From Pedococcus cremeus (GTDB lineage Bacteria > Actinomycetota > Actinomycetes > Actinomycetales > Dermatophilaceae), in contig NZ_FOHB01000003.1 of NCBI RefSeq assembly GCF_900111375.1, positions 434,001 through 498,000 of the forward strand: a stretch of 64,000 nucleotides of DNA, given 5' to 3'. Both the position numbers and the translations under genes were made by a program. Each line of letters begins with the position of its first letter. Within the stretch, counting starts at the first letter, position 1. The notes under the pieces are model-generated. The model did no database searches. It was not told the origin of the DNA and saw nothing but the letters and a program-made list of their open reading frames with translations. Positions 9,295-19,622 of this stretch are shown here, piece by piece.

Positions 9295-9975
9295 ATGCCC
9301 GGCACGCTGGACAGGGGACCGTGCGTCCTCCTCGTCGAGGACGACACGGTTCTCGCCTCCCTGGTCGAGCGGCTCCTGACGGGCGCGGGCTACTCCGTCG
9401 TGGTCGCGGGCAGCGTCCACGCCTGCGTGCACATCGCGCTCACCTCTGACGTCGACGCGATGGTGCTCGACCGACGGCTGCCCGACGGTGACGGCCTGGA
9501 GGTGCTGGGCCGGCTCCGCGCCAGGGGAGTGGTCCTGCCCACGGTGGTGCTGACGGCGCAGGGTTCCGTGGCCGACCGGGTGGCCGGCCTGGACCAGGGC
9601 GCCGACGACTACCTGGTCAAGCCCTTCGAGCCCGACGAGCTCCTGGCCCGGCTCCGCGCCGTCATGCGGCGGCCGCAGGCGGACAGCGCGTGGCTGCCGC
9701 TGGGGGAGGGAGCGATCGACGTCGACGGCGTGTGCGTCGTCAGGCCCGACGGCAGCCGCGTCGAGCTCTCGAAGGGCGAGGCGGCGCTCCTGGAGCTGCT
9801 GGCCCGGCGCCCCAACCGGGTGTTCAGCAGGGACGAGCTGCGCGCGGCGCTGTCGCCGGACACGCACAGCGAGTCCCTCGTCGACACCTACGTCTACGCG
9901 GTGCGCCAGAAGCTGGGCCGGCCCGTCGTGCGCACGGTCCGGGGCGTCGGCTACCGCGCCGGGGAGGTTCGGTGA
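9295..9975 (+). CDS. OmpR/PhoB-family response regulator
   Basis: A 226-residue two-domain response regulator. The receiver domain has the acidic pocket (LLVEDD), the phospho-acceptor Asp in MVLDRRLPDGDG, and the conserved Lys in DDYLVKPFEPDELLARLRA. A winged-helix output domain follows, with SRDELRAAL and VDTYVYAVRQKLG, ending in the classic RTVRGVGYR motif. Its stop overlaps the histidine kinase GTG by four bases, a standard cognate-pair arrangement. It should be phosphorylated by that kinase and bind promoter DNA. The regulon is not evident; immediate neighbours are the DUF2231 protein and a thioesterase. Confidence 0.93.
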   Translation: MPGTLDRGPCVLLVEDDTVLASLVERLLTGAGYSVVVAGSVHACVHIALTSDVDAMVLDRRLPDGDGLEVLGRLRARGVVLPTVVLTAQGSVADRVAGLDQGADDYLVKPFEPDELLARLRAVMRRPQADSAWLPLGEGAIDVDGVCVVRPDGSRVELSKGEAALLELLARRPNRVFSRDELRAALSPDTHSESLVDTYVYAVRQKLGRPVVRTVRGVGYRAGEVR

Positions 9976-11180
9976 CGGTCCCGTCGTCGCGCGGGGAGCT
10001 GCTCCGCGCCCGACGGCTGATCGCCGTCCAGGCCCTGGTCGGCGTGCTGGGTGGAGTCGTGGTCGCCGGGCTCACCACCGTGGTGGTCGTCCTGTGGGCA
10101 CAGCGTCAGGAGGCCGGTCGGCAGGTCGCCACCGTGGTCGCCACGCGCAGCACCTCGGGCGCGCCTCCGGGGAGCTGGGTCGTCGTGGAGGGGCCGGACG
10201 GTCGCCGGGAGACGTCCGGCGAGGTGCCGGCCAGCGTGAACCTGGCACGCCAGCGGGCGAAGGCGACCGGGGCGGGGTCCGGTGGCGGGTCGGGCGAGGC
10301 GTATGCCGGTGAGCGCGAGTACCTGACCCGGGCCGTCCTCCGGGACGGCACGCTCGTCGTGGCGGGCGTGGACGTGTCGGCCCAGGAGGACGAACGGAAC
10401 CGCCTCCTTGCAGGGTTCCTCGGCGCGACGGTGCTGGCCGGGGCCGTCGCGGCCCTCCTCGGATCCAGGCTTGCGCGGCGGGCGGTGGGTTCCTGGGACG
10501 AGGCGCTGGCCCGCCAGGAGCGGTTCGTCTCCGACGCGAGCCACGAGCTGCGGACGCCGTTGTCCCGCCTGGCCCTTCGCGCCCGGTTGCTTGGTGACGG
10601 TTTGCGCGCCGGGACCCCGAGGGAGGCCCTCGTCGACGACGCGCGGTTGCTGAGCGACGAGGCGACGGTGATGGGTGACCTCGTCGACGACCTCCTGTAC
10701 GCAGCAAGCCTGGACGCGCGTCCGGACGTGGGGGAGCTGGTGGACATCGGCGACGTCGCGCGCGCGGTGGTCGAGCTGGAACAGGTCCGCGCGGCCGACC
10801 GCGGTGTGCGACTGACCCTCCGGGCGCTCGCCGTGCCGGCGGTCTGGGGCGTGGAGGGAGCGTTGCGACGCGCCGTCGGGGCCCTCGTCGACAACGCCCT
10901 GCGCCACGCGGAGCACGAGGTGGCCGTGGTGGTGGAACCGGAGGGCTCGCAGACGGTGCGGGTACGTGTCTCGGACGACGGGCCCGGGATCCCCGCCGAG
11001 CAGGCCCAGCACCTCTTCGACCGGTTCTACCGCGGCGCCCACGACGGTCGCGGCTTCGGGCTCGGCCTGGCGCTGGTCCGCGACGTCGTCGACAACCACG
11101 GCGGCAGCGTCGTCGTGCAGCCACTCACCCGCGGCAGCTGCTTCACGGTCGACCTGCCCGCCAGGGAGGCCCGCGACTGA
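9972..11180 (+). CDS. Membrane sensor histidine kinase
   Basis: A 402-residue sensor kinase. Membrane segments lie near residues 20-45 and 135-155 and flank an extracytoplasmic loop of about 90 residues. The dimerisation/phosphoacceptor helix contains SDASHELRTPLSRLALRARL, with the phospho-His in HELRTP. The ATP-binding domain shows the N box (NALRHAEHEV), G1 (DDGPGIP) and G2 (GFGLGLALV). The GTG overlaps the response regulator's TGA. No obvious HAMP domain separates the second helix from the kinase core. The stimulus cannot be read from the short Gly/Ser/Arg-rich loop. Confidence 0.93.
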   Translation: MTVPSSRGELLRARRLIAVQALVGVLGGVVVAGLTTVVVVLWAQRQEAGRQVATVVATRSTSGAPPGSWVVVEGPDGRRETSGEVPASVNLARQRAKATGAGSGGGSGEAYAGEREYLTRAVLRDGTLVVAGVDVSAQEDERNRLLAGFLGATVLAGAVAALLGSRLARRAVGSWDEALARQERFVSDASHELRTPLSRLALRARLLGDGLRAGTPREALVDDARLLSDEATVMGDLVDDLLYAASLDARPDVGELVDIGDVARAVVELEQVRAADRGVRLTLRALAVPAVWGVEGALRRAVGALVDNALRHAEHEVAVVVEPEGSQTVRVRVSDDGPGIPAEQAQHLFDRFYRGAHDGRGFGLGLALVRDVVDNHGGSVVVQPLTRGSCFTVDLPAREARD

Positions 11181-11202
11181 GGTGCGGGCCCGGGCGCCCT
11201 CA

Positions 11203-11290
11203 GGTCGAGGGGAGCCCGGTCGAGGGAGCCCGGTCGAGCGGAGGCCCGTCGAAGGGAACGCCATCGGGGGAGCCCGGTCGAGGCAAGCCC
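11203..11290. repeat. Intergenic tandem array of GGTCGAGGGAGCCC-like units
   Basis: About six degenerate head-to-tail units of 13-16 bp sit between the histidine kinase and the thioesterase gene. Clear units include GGTCGAGGGAGCCC, GGTCGAGCGGAGGCCC, GTCGAAGGGAACGCC and GGTCGAGGCAAGCCC. The units are contiguous, so it is not a CRISPR array. The same core recurs near 7.75 kb. Confidence 0.65.
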
Positions 11291-11355
11291 TGTCGCGACG
11301 CCTCCCGCGCGCCGTGCGACGGTAGGCACGCAACCGGACGAGAGGAGCGGGGTCG

Positions 11356-12126
11356 ATGGCGTACTTCGAGCGCGTGGGGGAGTCGGCCTTCCGGGCGACC
11401 GAGCACGTCGGAGGTGCGTGGGACACCGAGGAGCAGCACATCGCGCCCGCGCTCGGCCTGCTCGCCCACGTCGTCGAGCTGGACCGTGACGCCCGACGGG
11501 ACGACGGCCTCGTGGTCTGCCGGCTCTCGTGGGACATCCTGGGCACCGTTCCCGTCGACGTGGTGAGCACCTCCGTCCGGGTGCTCAGGCCCGGACGCAC
11601 CATCGAGCTGGTCGAGGCGAGGATGGGGCACGGCGGCCGCGACGCGGTGTGCCTGCGGGCCTGGCTCATGAAGCCGGGGGAGACCGGTCACCTGCGGGCG
11701 ACCTCTCTGCCGCGCATCGCTCCTCCGGAGGACATGCCGTCCTGGGACCCCTCGACGGTGTGGCCCGGCGGGTTCATCGAGACCGCCGAAGTGCGGCGTG
11801 CCGAGGTCGAGCCGGGGCGCGCGTCGTTCTGGGTGCGCACCCCGCTGCCGCTGGTGGAGGGTGAGCCCGTCAGTGCCCTGGCAGGCGCCGCAGGACTCTT
11901 CGACATCGCCAACGGCATGACGGTGCGGGCCGACCCCCGACACGTCGCCTTCCCCAACGTCGACCTCACGGCGCACCTGTTCTCCCCACCGGAAGGGGAG
12001 TGGATCGGTTTCGACACCACCGTGTCGTTCGGCGCCGCGGGCCTGGGCCTGACGAGCAGCGTGATCCACGACGTCGGCGGGCCCATCGGCACGATGGCCC
12101 AGATGCTGACGGTGCGCCCGCGCTGA
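11356..12126 (+). CDS. Acyl-CoA thioesterase-like double-hotdog protein
   Basis: A 256-residue protein that resembles the actinobacterial TesB-like (4HBT_3) thioesterase family. It has two hotdog halves, with a distal half containing GLFDIANGMTVRADPRHVAFP and FDTTVSFGAAGLGLTSSVIH. The family hydrolyses acyl-CoA thioesters in the cytoplasm. There is no signal peptide or membrane helix. A strong AGAGGAG ribosome site lies ahead of the ATG. The gene stands alone after the repeat array. The acyl chain preference cannot be inferred, and the active-site Asp typical of TesB cannot be placed by eye. Confidence 0.75.
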   Translation: MAYFERVGESAFRATEHVGGAWDTEEQHIAPALGLLAHVVELDRDARRDDGLVVCRLSWDILGTVPVDVVSTSVRVLRPGRTIELVEARMGHGGRDAVCLRAWLMKPGETGHLRATSLPRIAPPEDMPSWDPSTVWPGGFIETAEVRRAEVEPGRASFWVRTPLPLVEGEPVSALAGAAGLFDIANGMTVRADPRHVAFPNVDLTAHLFSPPEGEWIGFDTTVSFGAAGLGLTSSVIHDVGGPIGTMAQMLTVRPR

Positions 12127-12278
12127 GCGGGTCTCACGCCGACGTCGTAGTCCTATCTGCGTGCTCCGCGACCCCAGGGTGGTCCGAACGGACCGACCTC
12201 CCTCTACGAGGTGCCAGTCGGCGGCGCCCATGGTTTCACTGGGGTCGCAAGGAACCAACCAGACCAGGGGGAGCCACG

Positions 12279-12779
12279 ATGGGAAACAGGGGTCGAATCG
12301 GTGTGAGTCGATGGGTGCGACGGGGGGTCGTTCCTGCAGCAGCAGCGGGCGCGCTGGTGCTGGGCCTGGGTGGGCTGCCGAGCGCCAACGCGTCGGGTGG
12401 TGGTGGGGCACACAAGCTCTCGCTGACGCAGACCAACCGGGGGTGCGACGGCGCCCAGATCGGGCAGACCCAGCAGGCCCGGTTCGGGTTCGTCAACATG
12501 ATCGCGACGGGCGAGCGCCACGTCGTGGCGAACGTCGTGCTCAAGGGGGCTCGACCCAACACGACATACTCCGTCAGGGTGATCCAGCTGGTGCCGGGTG
12601 ACGCCGACTGCTCCACCGTGGACGCCACCCTGACGACGGACCCCCTGGGCAACGGCCACGTCCTCGTGCACGAGACGGTGCTCGACGGTGCCACCGGCGC
12701 GTGGGTGGCCGTGAACAACCAGGCCGACTTCACGCAGTTCTACGCCACCGCGACCACGCCGATGTCTCACCGCCGGTAG
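12279..12779 (+). CDS. Small secreted protein of unknown function
   Basis: A 166-residue protein with a Sec-type signal peptide: a basic start (MGNRGRIGVSRWVRRG), a hydrophobic core (VPAAAAGALVLGLGGL) and a cleavage region near SANASG. The mature ~130 residues are rich in Thr, Val and Asn and look all-beta. Two cysteines (RGCDGAQ and DADCSTV) could form one disulfide. An AGGGGGAG ribosome site precedes the ATG. I do not recognise a family, and no neighbour suggests a role. Confidence 0.75.
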   Translation: MGNRGRIGVSRWVRRGVVPAAAAGALVLGLGGLPSANASGGGGAHKLSLTQTNRGCDGAQIGQTQQARFGFVNMIATGERHVVANVVLKGARPNTTYSVRVIQLVPGDADCSTVDATLTTDPLGNGHVLVHETVLDGATGAWVAVNNQADFTQFYATATTPMSHRR

Positions 12780-12848
12780 GGGTGGCCTGTCCAGCGCTCG
12801 CCACCGTGCGGGCGCTGGCCGGGCTGTCGCCGCTGACGCGGCCCCGCT

Positions 12849-13598
12849 TCACCGGTGGCCGCCGGAGACGAGGTCTCGCAGCCGTTCACGACGAGCCCGG
12901 TATGCCGGTCCGAAGCGTTCGGCGGACCTGTGCAGCTTCTGGTCGGAGTAGAAGCGTCGGGCCCAGAACGACGTCGGGGTGCCGAGGCGGATCGCCCCCA
13001 CGAGCGCGACGAACGGGATGGGCAGACCGATCAGCCCGGTGGCGATCTTGCCCTTCAGCAGGCACACGATCGTGTAGCCGATGTGGACCACGACCGCGAC
13101 AGAGGTGGCGACCAGACCCTGGGCCGCCACCGAGCTCGGGTCCACCCCGAAGGGTGAGGTACTGGCCAGCAGCGCCAGACCGACGACGCCCGCGACCATG
13201 ACCGCGTCGATCGACTTGCGGCCCTCCTCGGTCCAGTAGACGTCCTGGAGGTGCAGCCACAGGGCGAACTCGTCGAGCGCCAGCGCCGCGCCGGCACCGA
13301 ACAGGACCGCCAGCAGCTCCTGCCAGGGACTCGGCGGGGTGAACCGGAACTCGAGGAGGCCGGTCACCAGCACCAGCAGGATGCCCCAGACCTGGTGGTG
13401 GATGTGGACACCGCCGATGTAGAGGTCCTTCACGGTGGTCCCCGTCGCCCCCGCGTCCCCCGCGTCCGCCGTGCTCCGGAAACGTATCCGCAGCGTGATC
13501 CAGCGGGTCACGGCATACGTCGTCACGAAGCCGACGAGCAGCCACAGGCTGGCTGCCCTGCCGGTCTCGACCAGGTAGTGCTGGTACCAGTCGGACAT
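12849..13598 (-). CDS. Conserved integral membrane protein
   Basis: A 249-residue protein with five or six hydrophobic helices. Helix 1 (AASLWLLVGFVTTYAV) is followed by a hydrophilic segment and KDLYIGGVHIHHQVWGILLV, whose His cluster (GGVHIHH) is a striking, probably family-defining motif. Another conserved-looking acidic segment is ALDEFALWLHLQDVYWTEEG. The C-terminus is strongly basic (YRARRERLRDLVSGG). I know similar proteins in actinobacteria only as hypothetical membrane proteins. The His and acidic residues near the membrane could bind metal, but that is a guess. Confidence 0.75.
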   Translation of the reverse strand: MSDWYQHYLVETGRAASLWLLVGFVTTYAVTRWITLRIRFRSTADAGDAGATGTTVKDLYIGGVHIHHQVWGILLVLVTGLLEFRFTPPSPWQELLAVLFGAGAALALDEFALWLHLQDVYWTEEGRKSIDAVMVAGVVGLALLASTSPFGVDPSSVAAQGLVATSVAVVVHIGYTIVCLLKGKIATGLIGLPIPFVALVGAIRLGTPTSFWARRFYSDQKLHRSAERFGPAYRARRERLRDLVSGGHR

Positions 13599-13717
13599 GC
13601 CGAGCGCCTCCCGGTGCCGTCGGGCCTACCCGACCAGCATGGGGAGGGAGCGGGACCGCCACATCGTCCGCCGGGCGTGAGAGGTCGAACCGTCGCTCGC
13701 CGAGGTGGTCCGCGAGG

Positions 13718-16105
<2,388 letters not shown>

Positions 16106-16202
16106 GGTGGGCGGTCTCCCTCTCGTCGGGTGGCCAGGCTCAGCCTGGTCCAGTGCTGGGGCTTGCGTCAGGGCTGTGGTGCGGTGCGGGTATGCCGCCG
16201 GC

Positions 16203-16613
16203 TCACCGGCGCTCGTTGATGCGGACGTGGTTCCCGGCGGGGTCGCGGAAGGCGCAGTCGCGGACGCCGTAGGGCTGGTCGGTCGGCTCCTGCACCACCT
16301 CGGCACCCGTGGCCTGGATCCGGTCGAAGGTGGCGTCGATGTCGGGAGTGGCCAGGATGACGGTGGCGTAGGTGCCCTTGGCCATCATCTCGGCGATGGT
16401 GCGGCGCTCGTCCTCGGTGATGCCCGGGTCGGCGCCCGGCGGGTGCAGGACGATCGAGGTCTGCGGTTGGCCGGCGGGCCCGACGGTGATCCACCGCATG
16501 GTGCCGCGGCCCACGTCGCCGCGGACCTCGAAGCCGAGCGCGTCGCGGTAGAAGGCGAGCGAGGCGTCCGGGTCGGTGTGCGGGAGGAATGAGGAGTGGA
16601 TGCTGAGTTCCAT
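16203..16613 (-). CDS. VOC (glyoxalase/bleomycin-resistance fold) protein
   Basis: A 136-residue protein with the vicinal-oxygen-chelate fold: an N-terminal FLPHTDPDASLAFYRDALGF and a C-terminal RDCAFRDPAGNHVRINE, the two regions where metal-binding His/Glu residues lie in this superfamily. Members isomerise, chelate or sequester small molecules. It sits directly after an AraC-type regulator on the same strand with a five-base gap. This AraC-VOC pairing is common in actinobacteria, and the regulator probably controls it. Substrate unknown. Confidence 0.82.
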   Translation of the reverse strand: MELSIHSSFLPHTDPDASLAFYRDALGFEVRGDVGRGTMRWITVGPAGQPQTSIVLHPPGADPGITEDERRTIAEMMAKGTYATVILATPDIDATFDRIQATGAEVVQEPTDQPYGVRDCAFRDPAGNHVRINERR

Positions 16614-16618
16614 GGCCG

Positions 16619-17068
16619 TCACGCTAGCTGCGGCTGGACCGGCTTCGCTTCTCGATTCCTGACCGGTCGCGTCACCTTCTTCGCGACGCAGGCAGGCAGT
16701 CCGGCGGTCGCCTGGGTGGCCTCACGGCGATAGGCGCTCGGCGGCATACCCACGAGCTCGGTGAAGCGGGTGCTGAAGGTGCCGAGCGACTGGCAGCCGA
16801 CCGCGAAGCACACCTCGGTGACGCTGAGGTCGCCGCGGCGCAGCAGCGCCATGGCGCGTTCGATGCGGCGGGTCATGAGGTAGCCGTAGGGCGACTCGCC
16901 GTAGGCGAGGCGGAACTCCCGGCTGAGGTGGCCCGCCGACATGTGCACACCCCGGGCGAGCGCCTCGACGTTGAGCGGCTGTGCGTACTCGCGGTCGATG
17001 CGGTCGCGCACCCGGCGCAGGAGCGCGAGGTCGCGCAGGCGCTGCTCCTCGGCGGGCGTGCTGGTCAC
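16619..17068 (-). CDS. AraC-family transcriptional regulator
   Basis: About 149 residues, consisting almost entirely of an AraC-type double helix-turn-helix domain: VEALARGVHMSAGHLSREFR, the linking helix (SPYGYLMTRRIERAMALL) and VTEVCFAVGCQSLGTFSTRF ending GMPPSAYR. There is no separate ligand-binding domain. I chose the GTG reading VTSTPAEEQR. A GTG at 17152 that overlaps the stop of the CDF gene (GTGA) would add 28 poorly ordered residues and is a credible alternative. The protein probably regulates the VOC gene. A TCACG-N2-CGTGA inverted repeat overlaps the chosen start and may be its operator. Confidence 0.82.
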   Translation of the reverse strand: MTSTPAEEQRLRDLALLRRVRDRIDREYAQPLNVEALARGVHMSAGHLSREFRLAYGESPYGYLMTRRIERAMALLRRGDLSVTEVCFAVGCQSLGTFSTRFTELVGMPPSAYRREATQATAGLPACVAKKVTRPVRNREAKPVQPQLA

Positions 17069-17148
17069 GTTCGTGATCGTGCCACGCCGCACCGACGGTT
17101 GCCCAGAGATCCCACCGGAGTGGGTCGGCCCCTCGTGCGCTCCATCAG

Positions 17149-18072
17149 TCACAGCGTTCGTTCGGGACAGTGCTGACCGCTTGGCTCCACGTGCGTCTGG
17201 ATGTAGGTGTCCTGGAGCCTCGTGCTCACCTCCGACTCCAGGTCGAGCGTCAACGCGTGGCTCCGCTCGACGGTCCACTCCGCAGGCACCACGAGGTGGA
17301 CGGACACGAGGTGGATGCGGCCCATCGCGCGCGTCGTGAGGGCATGGACGCTGATGCCGCGACGCCGGGCGAAGTCGTCCAGGACGCGCTCGACGTCCGC
17401 CCGCGCGGCGTCAGGGATCGCCTTGTCCATCAAGCCGGCGATGGCCTGCTTGAGCAGGCCGAGGCCGCTGACGACGATGTTCGCCCCGACGAGGAGGGCG
17501 ACCACGGGGTCGACCCGCAGGTTGCCGGTCAGGACGACGAGGCCCACCCCCACGATCACGCCCACCGAGGTCCACACGTCGGTCATCAGGTGCTTGCCGT
17601 CCGCGGTCAGGGCCAGGGAGCGGTTCCGACGCCCGGCGCGGGTCAACGTCAGCGCGACCGCACCGTTGACCACGCCGGCAACCGCGGAGACCAGCAACCC
17701 CGCGCCGACGTTCTCCAGCGGTTCCGGCTGGAGCAGCCGCAGGACGGCGGTGAGCATGATGGCGACGGCGGCGACGAAGATCATGACCGCCTCGACGGAG
17801 GCCGAGAGGTACTCCGCCTTCCCGTGGCCGAAGTTGTGGCCCGCGTCCGGTGGCCGGGCCGCGATGCGCAGGGCGAGGAGCGCGACCAGGGCGGCGACGA
17901 GGTTGACGACGGACTCCGCCGCGTCGGAGAGGAGGCCCACCGATCCGGTCAGCCACGCGGCCGTGGCCTTGAGGGCCAGCGTCGTCAGGGCGGCAGCGAC
18001 GGACAGCCAGGCGAACCGGGTCAGGTCCGCCGGCCCGGACCGTCCCGGCTGGCTGCCCGACCTCGACGTCAC
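17149..18072 (-). CDS. Cation diffusion facilitator (CDF) family metal exporter
   Basis: A 307-residue CDF transporter. Five or six membrane helices are followed by a cytoplasmic domain of about 90 residues. Helix 2 has VGLLSDAAESVVNLVAALVA, and the later metal-site helix has ADGKHLMTDVWTS, giving the paired Asp/His residues used for metal coordination. FGHGKAEYLSA is a family-typical loop. The cytoplasmic domain ends HVEPSGQHCPERTL, rich in potential metal ligands. By family, it exports divalent cations (Zn, Fe, Cd or Mn) by proton antiport. Translation starts at a GTG. It is followed by the AraC gene, possibly translationally coupled. Confidence 0.88.
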   Translation of the reverse strand: MTSRSGSQPGRSGPADLTRFAWLSVAAALTTLALKATAAWLTGSVGLLSDAAESVVNLVAALVALLALRIAARPPDAGHNFGHGKAEYLSASVEAVMIFVAAVAIMLTAVLRLLQPEPLENVGAGLLVSAVAGVVNGAVALTLTRAGRRNRSLALTADGKHLMTDVWTSVGVIVGVGLVVLTGNLRVDPVVALLVGANIVVSGLGLLKQAIAGLMDKAIPDAARADVERVLDDFARRRGISVHALTTRAMGRIHLVSVHLVVPAEWTVERSHALTLDLESEVSTRLQDTYIQTHVEPSGQHCPERTL

Positions 18073-18192
18073 GGCCGCTCCCTGGACGCTCGCTGCTGGT
18101 CCAGCATGGCCCCCGGTCGGCCGGCCCGGCAGTGTCGATGGTCCTGTGGCAGGCCTGCGTGGTCAGGACGTCACTTCGGTGCGGTCAGGACC

Positions 18193-19128
18193 TCAGCTGG
18201 TGTGGTGGAGCAGGTGCCGGGCGAGCTCGAACTGGTGCTCCGTGTCGTGGGCAGTCAGGCCGGCCGCGGCGGCCGCGCACAGGACCAGGACGGTCGTCGA
18301 CAGCACGAGCGCCCGACGCGGTCGAGGGGCGGGCCGCAGGAGGGCCTGGGTGCGGACGACCACGCTGTTGGTGACCGCTGCCAGCGCGGAGGCCGGGCGT
18401 GACCCCGGCGCGGCGGTGGAGGAGCGGTGCCGGAGAAGGCTGGCGCGGGCCAGGGCGCGGGCTGCCAGTGGTCGGTCGCCGACGTCCGCGGCGGCGTCCT
18501 CGTCCGCCCAGCGCTCGACGGCCACCTGCACCGCGTCGGTGACCTGCCGCAGGGCGGGGTTCGCGGCCGCCGCCAGCTGGGTCAGCTGGACGTAGACGTG
18601 GTGGCGGTGGCGCAGGTGCGACGCCTCGTGGGCCAGCAGGACGCGCCTCTCGTCGGCCGGCAGGCCGCTGAGCATGGCCCTGGAGACCACGATGCGCCCG
18701 CTAAGCCCCTGCACGGCATACGCGTCGGGAACGGAGTCGTCGGTGACCACGAGGCCGTCGGCGCCGGGACCCAGCCGTCGGCACGTCGCCTCCGCCGCGC
18801 ACAGGTGGCGTACCGCGACGATGGCGTGGCGGACCGCGCGACCGATCAGCGCGAGCACCAGCGCACCTGCGGCGGCGCCCAGCACCTGCGGGATGTGGCT
18901 CTGCTGCAACGCGGTCCTCGACCACTGGCCCAAAGCAGCCACGAAGGGGACCTGGCTGAGGGCGACGAACCCCGCGACGCCCAGGACGAACCCGGTGGCG
19001 AGCGCGGTCACCAGCGCGGAGGCGGTGAGCAGGCGTGCGGCGGTCGCGGGCGGCAGCCGTCGCTCGAGCGGACCGGCCACGAGGCCGAGGGCCAGGCTGA
19101 CGAGTACCGGCACCAGCAGCAGCGTCAT
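18193..19128 (-). CDS. M56/BlaR1-like membrane metallopeptidase
   Basis: A 311-residue protein with hydrophobic helices near residues 1-20, 35-60, 85-105 and at the C-terminus. The zinc protease motif is LLAHEASHLRHRHH (HExxH type), in a cytoplasmic segment as in BlaR1/MecR1. The extracellular penicillin-binding sensor domain of BlaR1 is missing, so this is the short actinobacterial version. The ATG overlaps the stop of the BlaI-type repressor by four bases, so the two form an operon. By family analogy, it would cleave the repressor upon cell-wall stress. The actual inducer is unknown. Confidence 0.85.
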   Translation of the reverse strand: MTLLLVPVLVSLALGLVAGPLERRLPPATAARLLTASALVTALATGFVLGVAGFVALSQVPFVAALGQWSRTALQQSHIPQVLGAAAGALVLALIGRAVRHAIVAVRHLCAAEATCRRLGPGADGLVVTDDSVPDAYAVQGLSGRIVVSRAMLSGLPADERRVLLAHEASHLRHRHHVYVQLTQLAAAANPALRQVTDAVQVAVERWADEDAAADVGDRPLAARALARASLLRHRSSTAAPGSRPASALAAVTNSVVVRTQALLRPAPRPRRALVLSTTVLVLCAAAAAGLTAHDTEHQFELARHLLHHTS

Positions 19129-19532
19129 GGCGAGCCTGCCTCGCCGCCGGAGACAGGGAGCTCGGTCTCGGGAGCGAGCAGGGCGAGGAGGATCTGCTCG
19201 TCCTCGTCCGAGAGGTCGGCCACGAAGCGGGCCAGGACCCCGGCACGGTCGGGGCGCGACTCGAGCACCTTGCGCATGCGGTGCGCCGCGAGCGAGGCGT
19301 CGACCTCCGCCGGGTCACCGGACAGCGAGTAGCGGTAGGCGCGTCCGTCCAGCTGCCGGGTGAGGACCCCCTTGGACTCCAGGCGCGCCAACGTGGTCAT
19401 CACCGTCGTGTAGGCGAGCGCACCCCCGAGGTCCCGCAGCACGTCGTTCGCCGACACCGGGGCGGGGGCGGCAGCGACGGCGGCCAGCACCTCGCGCTCG
19501 AGCTCACCACGGCCCCGGGCGGACGTCGACAT
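19125..19532 (-). CDS. BlaI/MecI/CopY-family repressor
   Basis: A 135-residue BlaI-type winged-helix repressor. The DNA-binding part reads ANDVLRDLGGALAYTTVMTT, with LARLESKGVLTRQLDGRAYR as the wing. The C-terminal helices, containing the sequence FVADLSDEDEQILLALL, form the dimer interface. It is cotranscribed with the M56 protease. A near-palindromic BlaI-like operator lies just upstream of its ATG, between it and the divergent DedA gene, so it probably represses both directions. The regulon likely concerns beta-lactam or other envelope stress. Confidence 0.9.
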   Translation of the reverse strand: MSTSARGRGELEREVLAAVAAAPAPVSANDVLRDLGGALAYTTVMTTLARLESKGVLTRQLDGRAYRYSLSGDPAEVDASLAAHRMRKVLESRPDRAGVLARFVADLSDEDEQILLALLAPETELPVSGGEAGSP

Positions 19533-19549
19533 GCCACACTCCCCACTTC

Positions 19550-19568
19550 TACTATCATGATCGTAGTA
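19550..19568. promoter_or_regulatory. BlaI-like operator in the divergent blaI/DedA promoter region
   Basis: The 19-bp sequence TACTATCATGATCGTAGTA is an inverted repeat with TACTA/TAGTA ends, very like the published BlaI/MecI core TACTACA-N-TGTAGTA. It lies 18 bp upstream of the repressor ATG and about 55 bp upstream of the DedA ATG. It is one of the few AT-rich islands in the region. Confidence 0.75.
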
Positions 19569-19622
19569 CGACAGAACCGGTCGCAGACCATCATGCCTCA
19601 CGGCCAGACGAGAAAGGCCGCC

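Noticed and set aside
11203-11290. Possible CRISPR array
   Set aside because: Units are contiguous and degenerate, without unique spacers, and no cas gene is in the window.
12791-12818. CCAGCGC/GCGCTGG hairpin as terminator between convergent genes
   Set aside because: Only seven base pairs with a 14-nt loop; such stems are expected by chance in DNA of this GC content.
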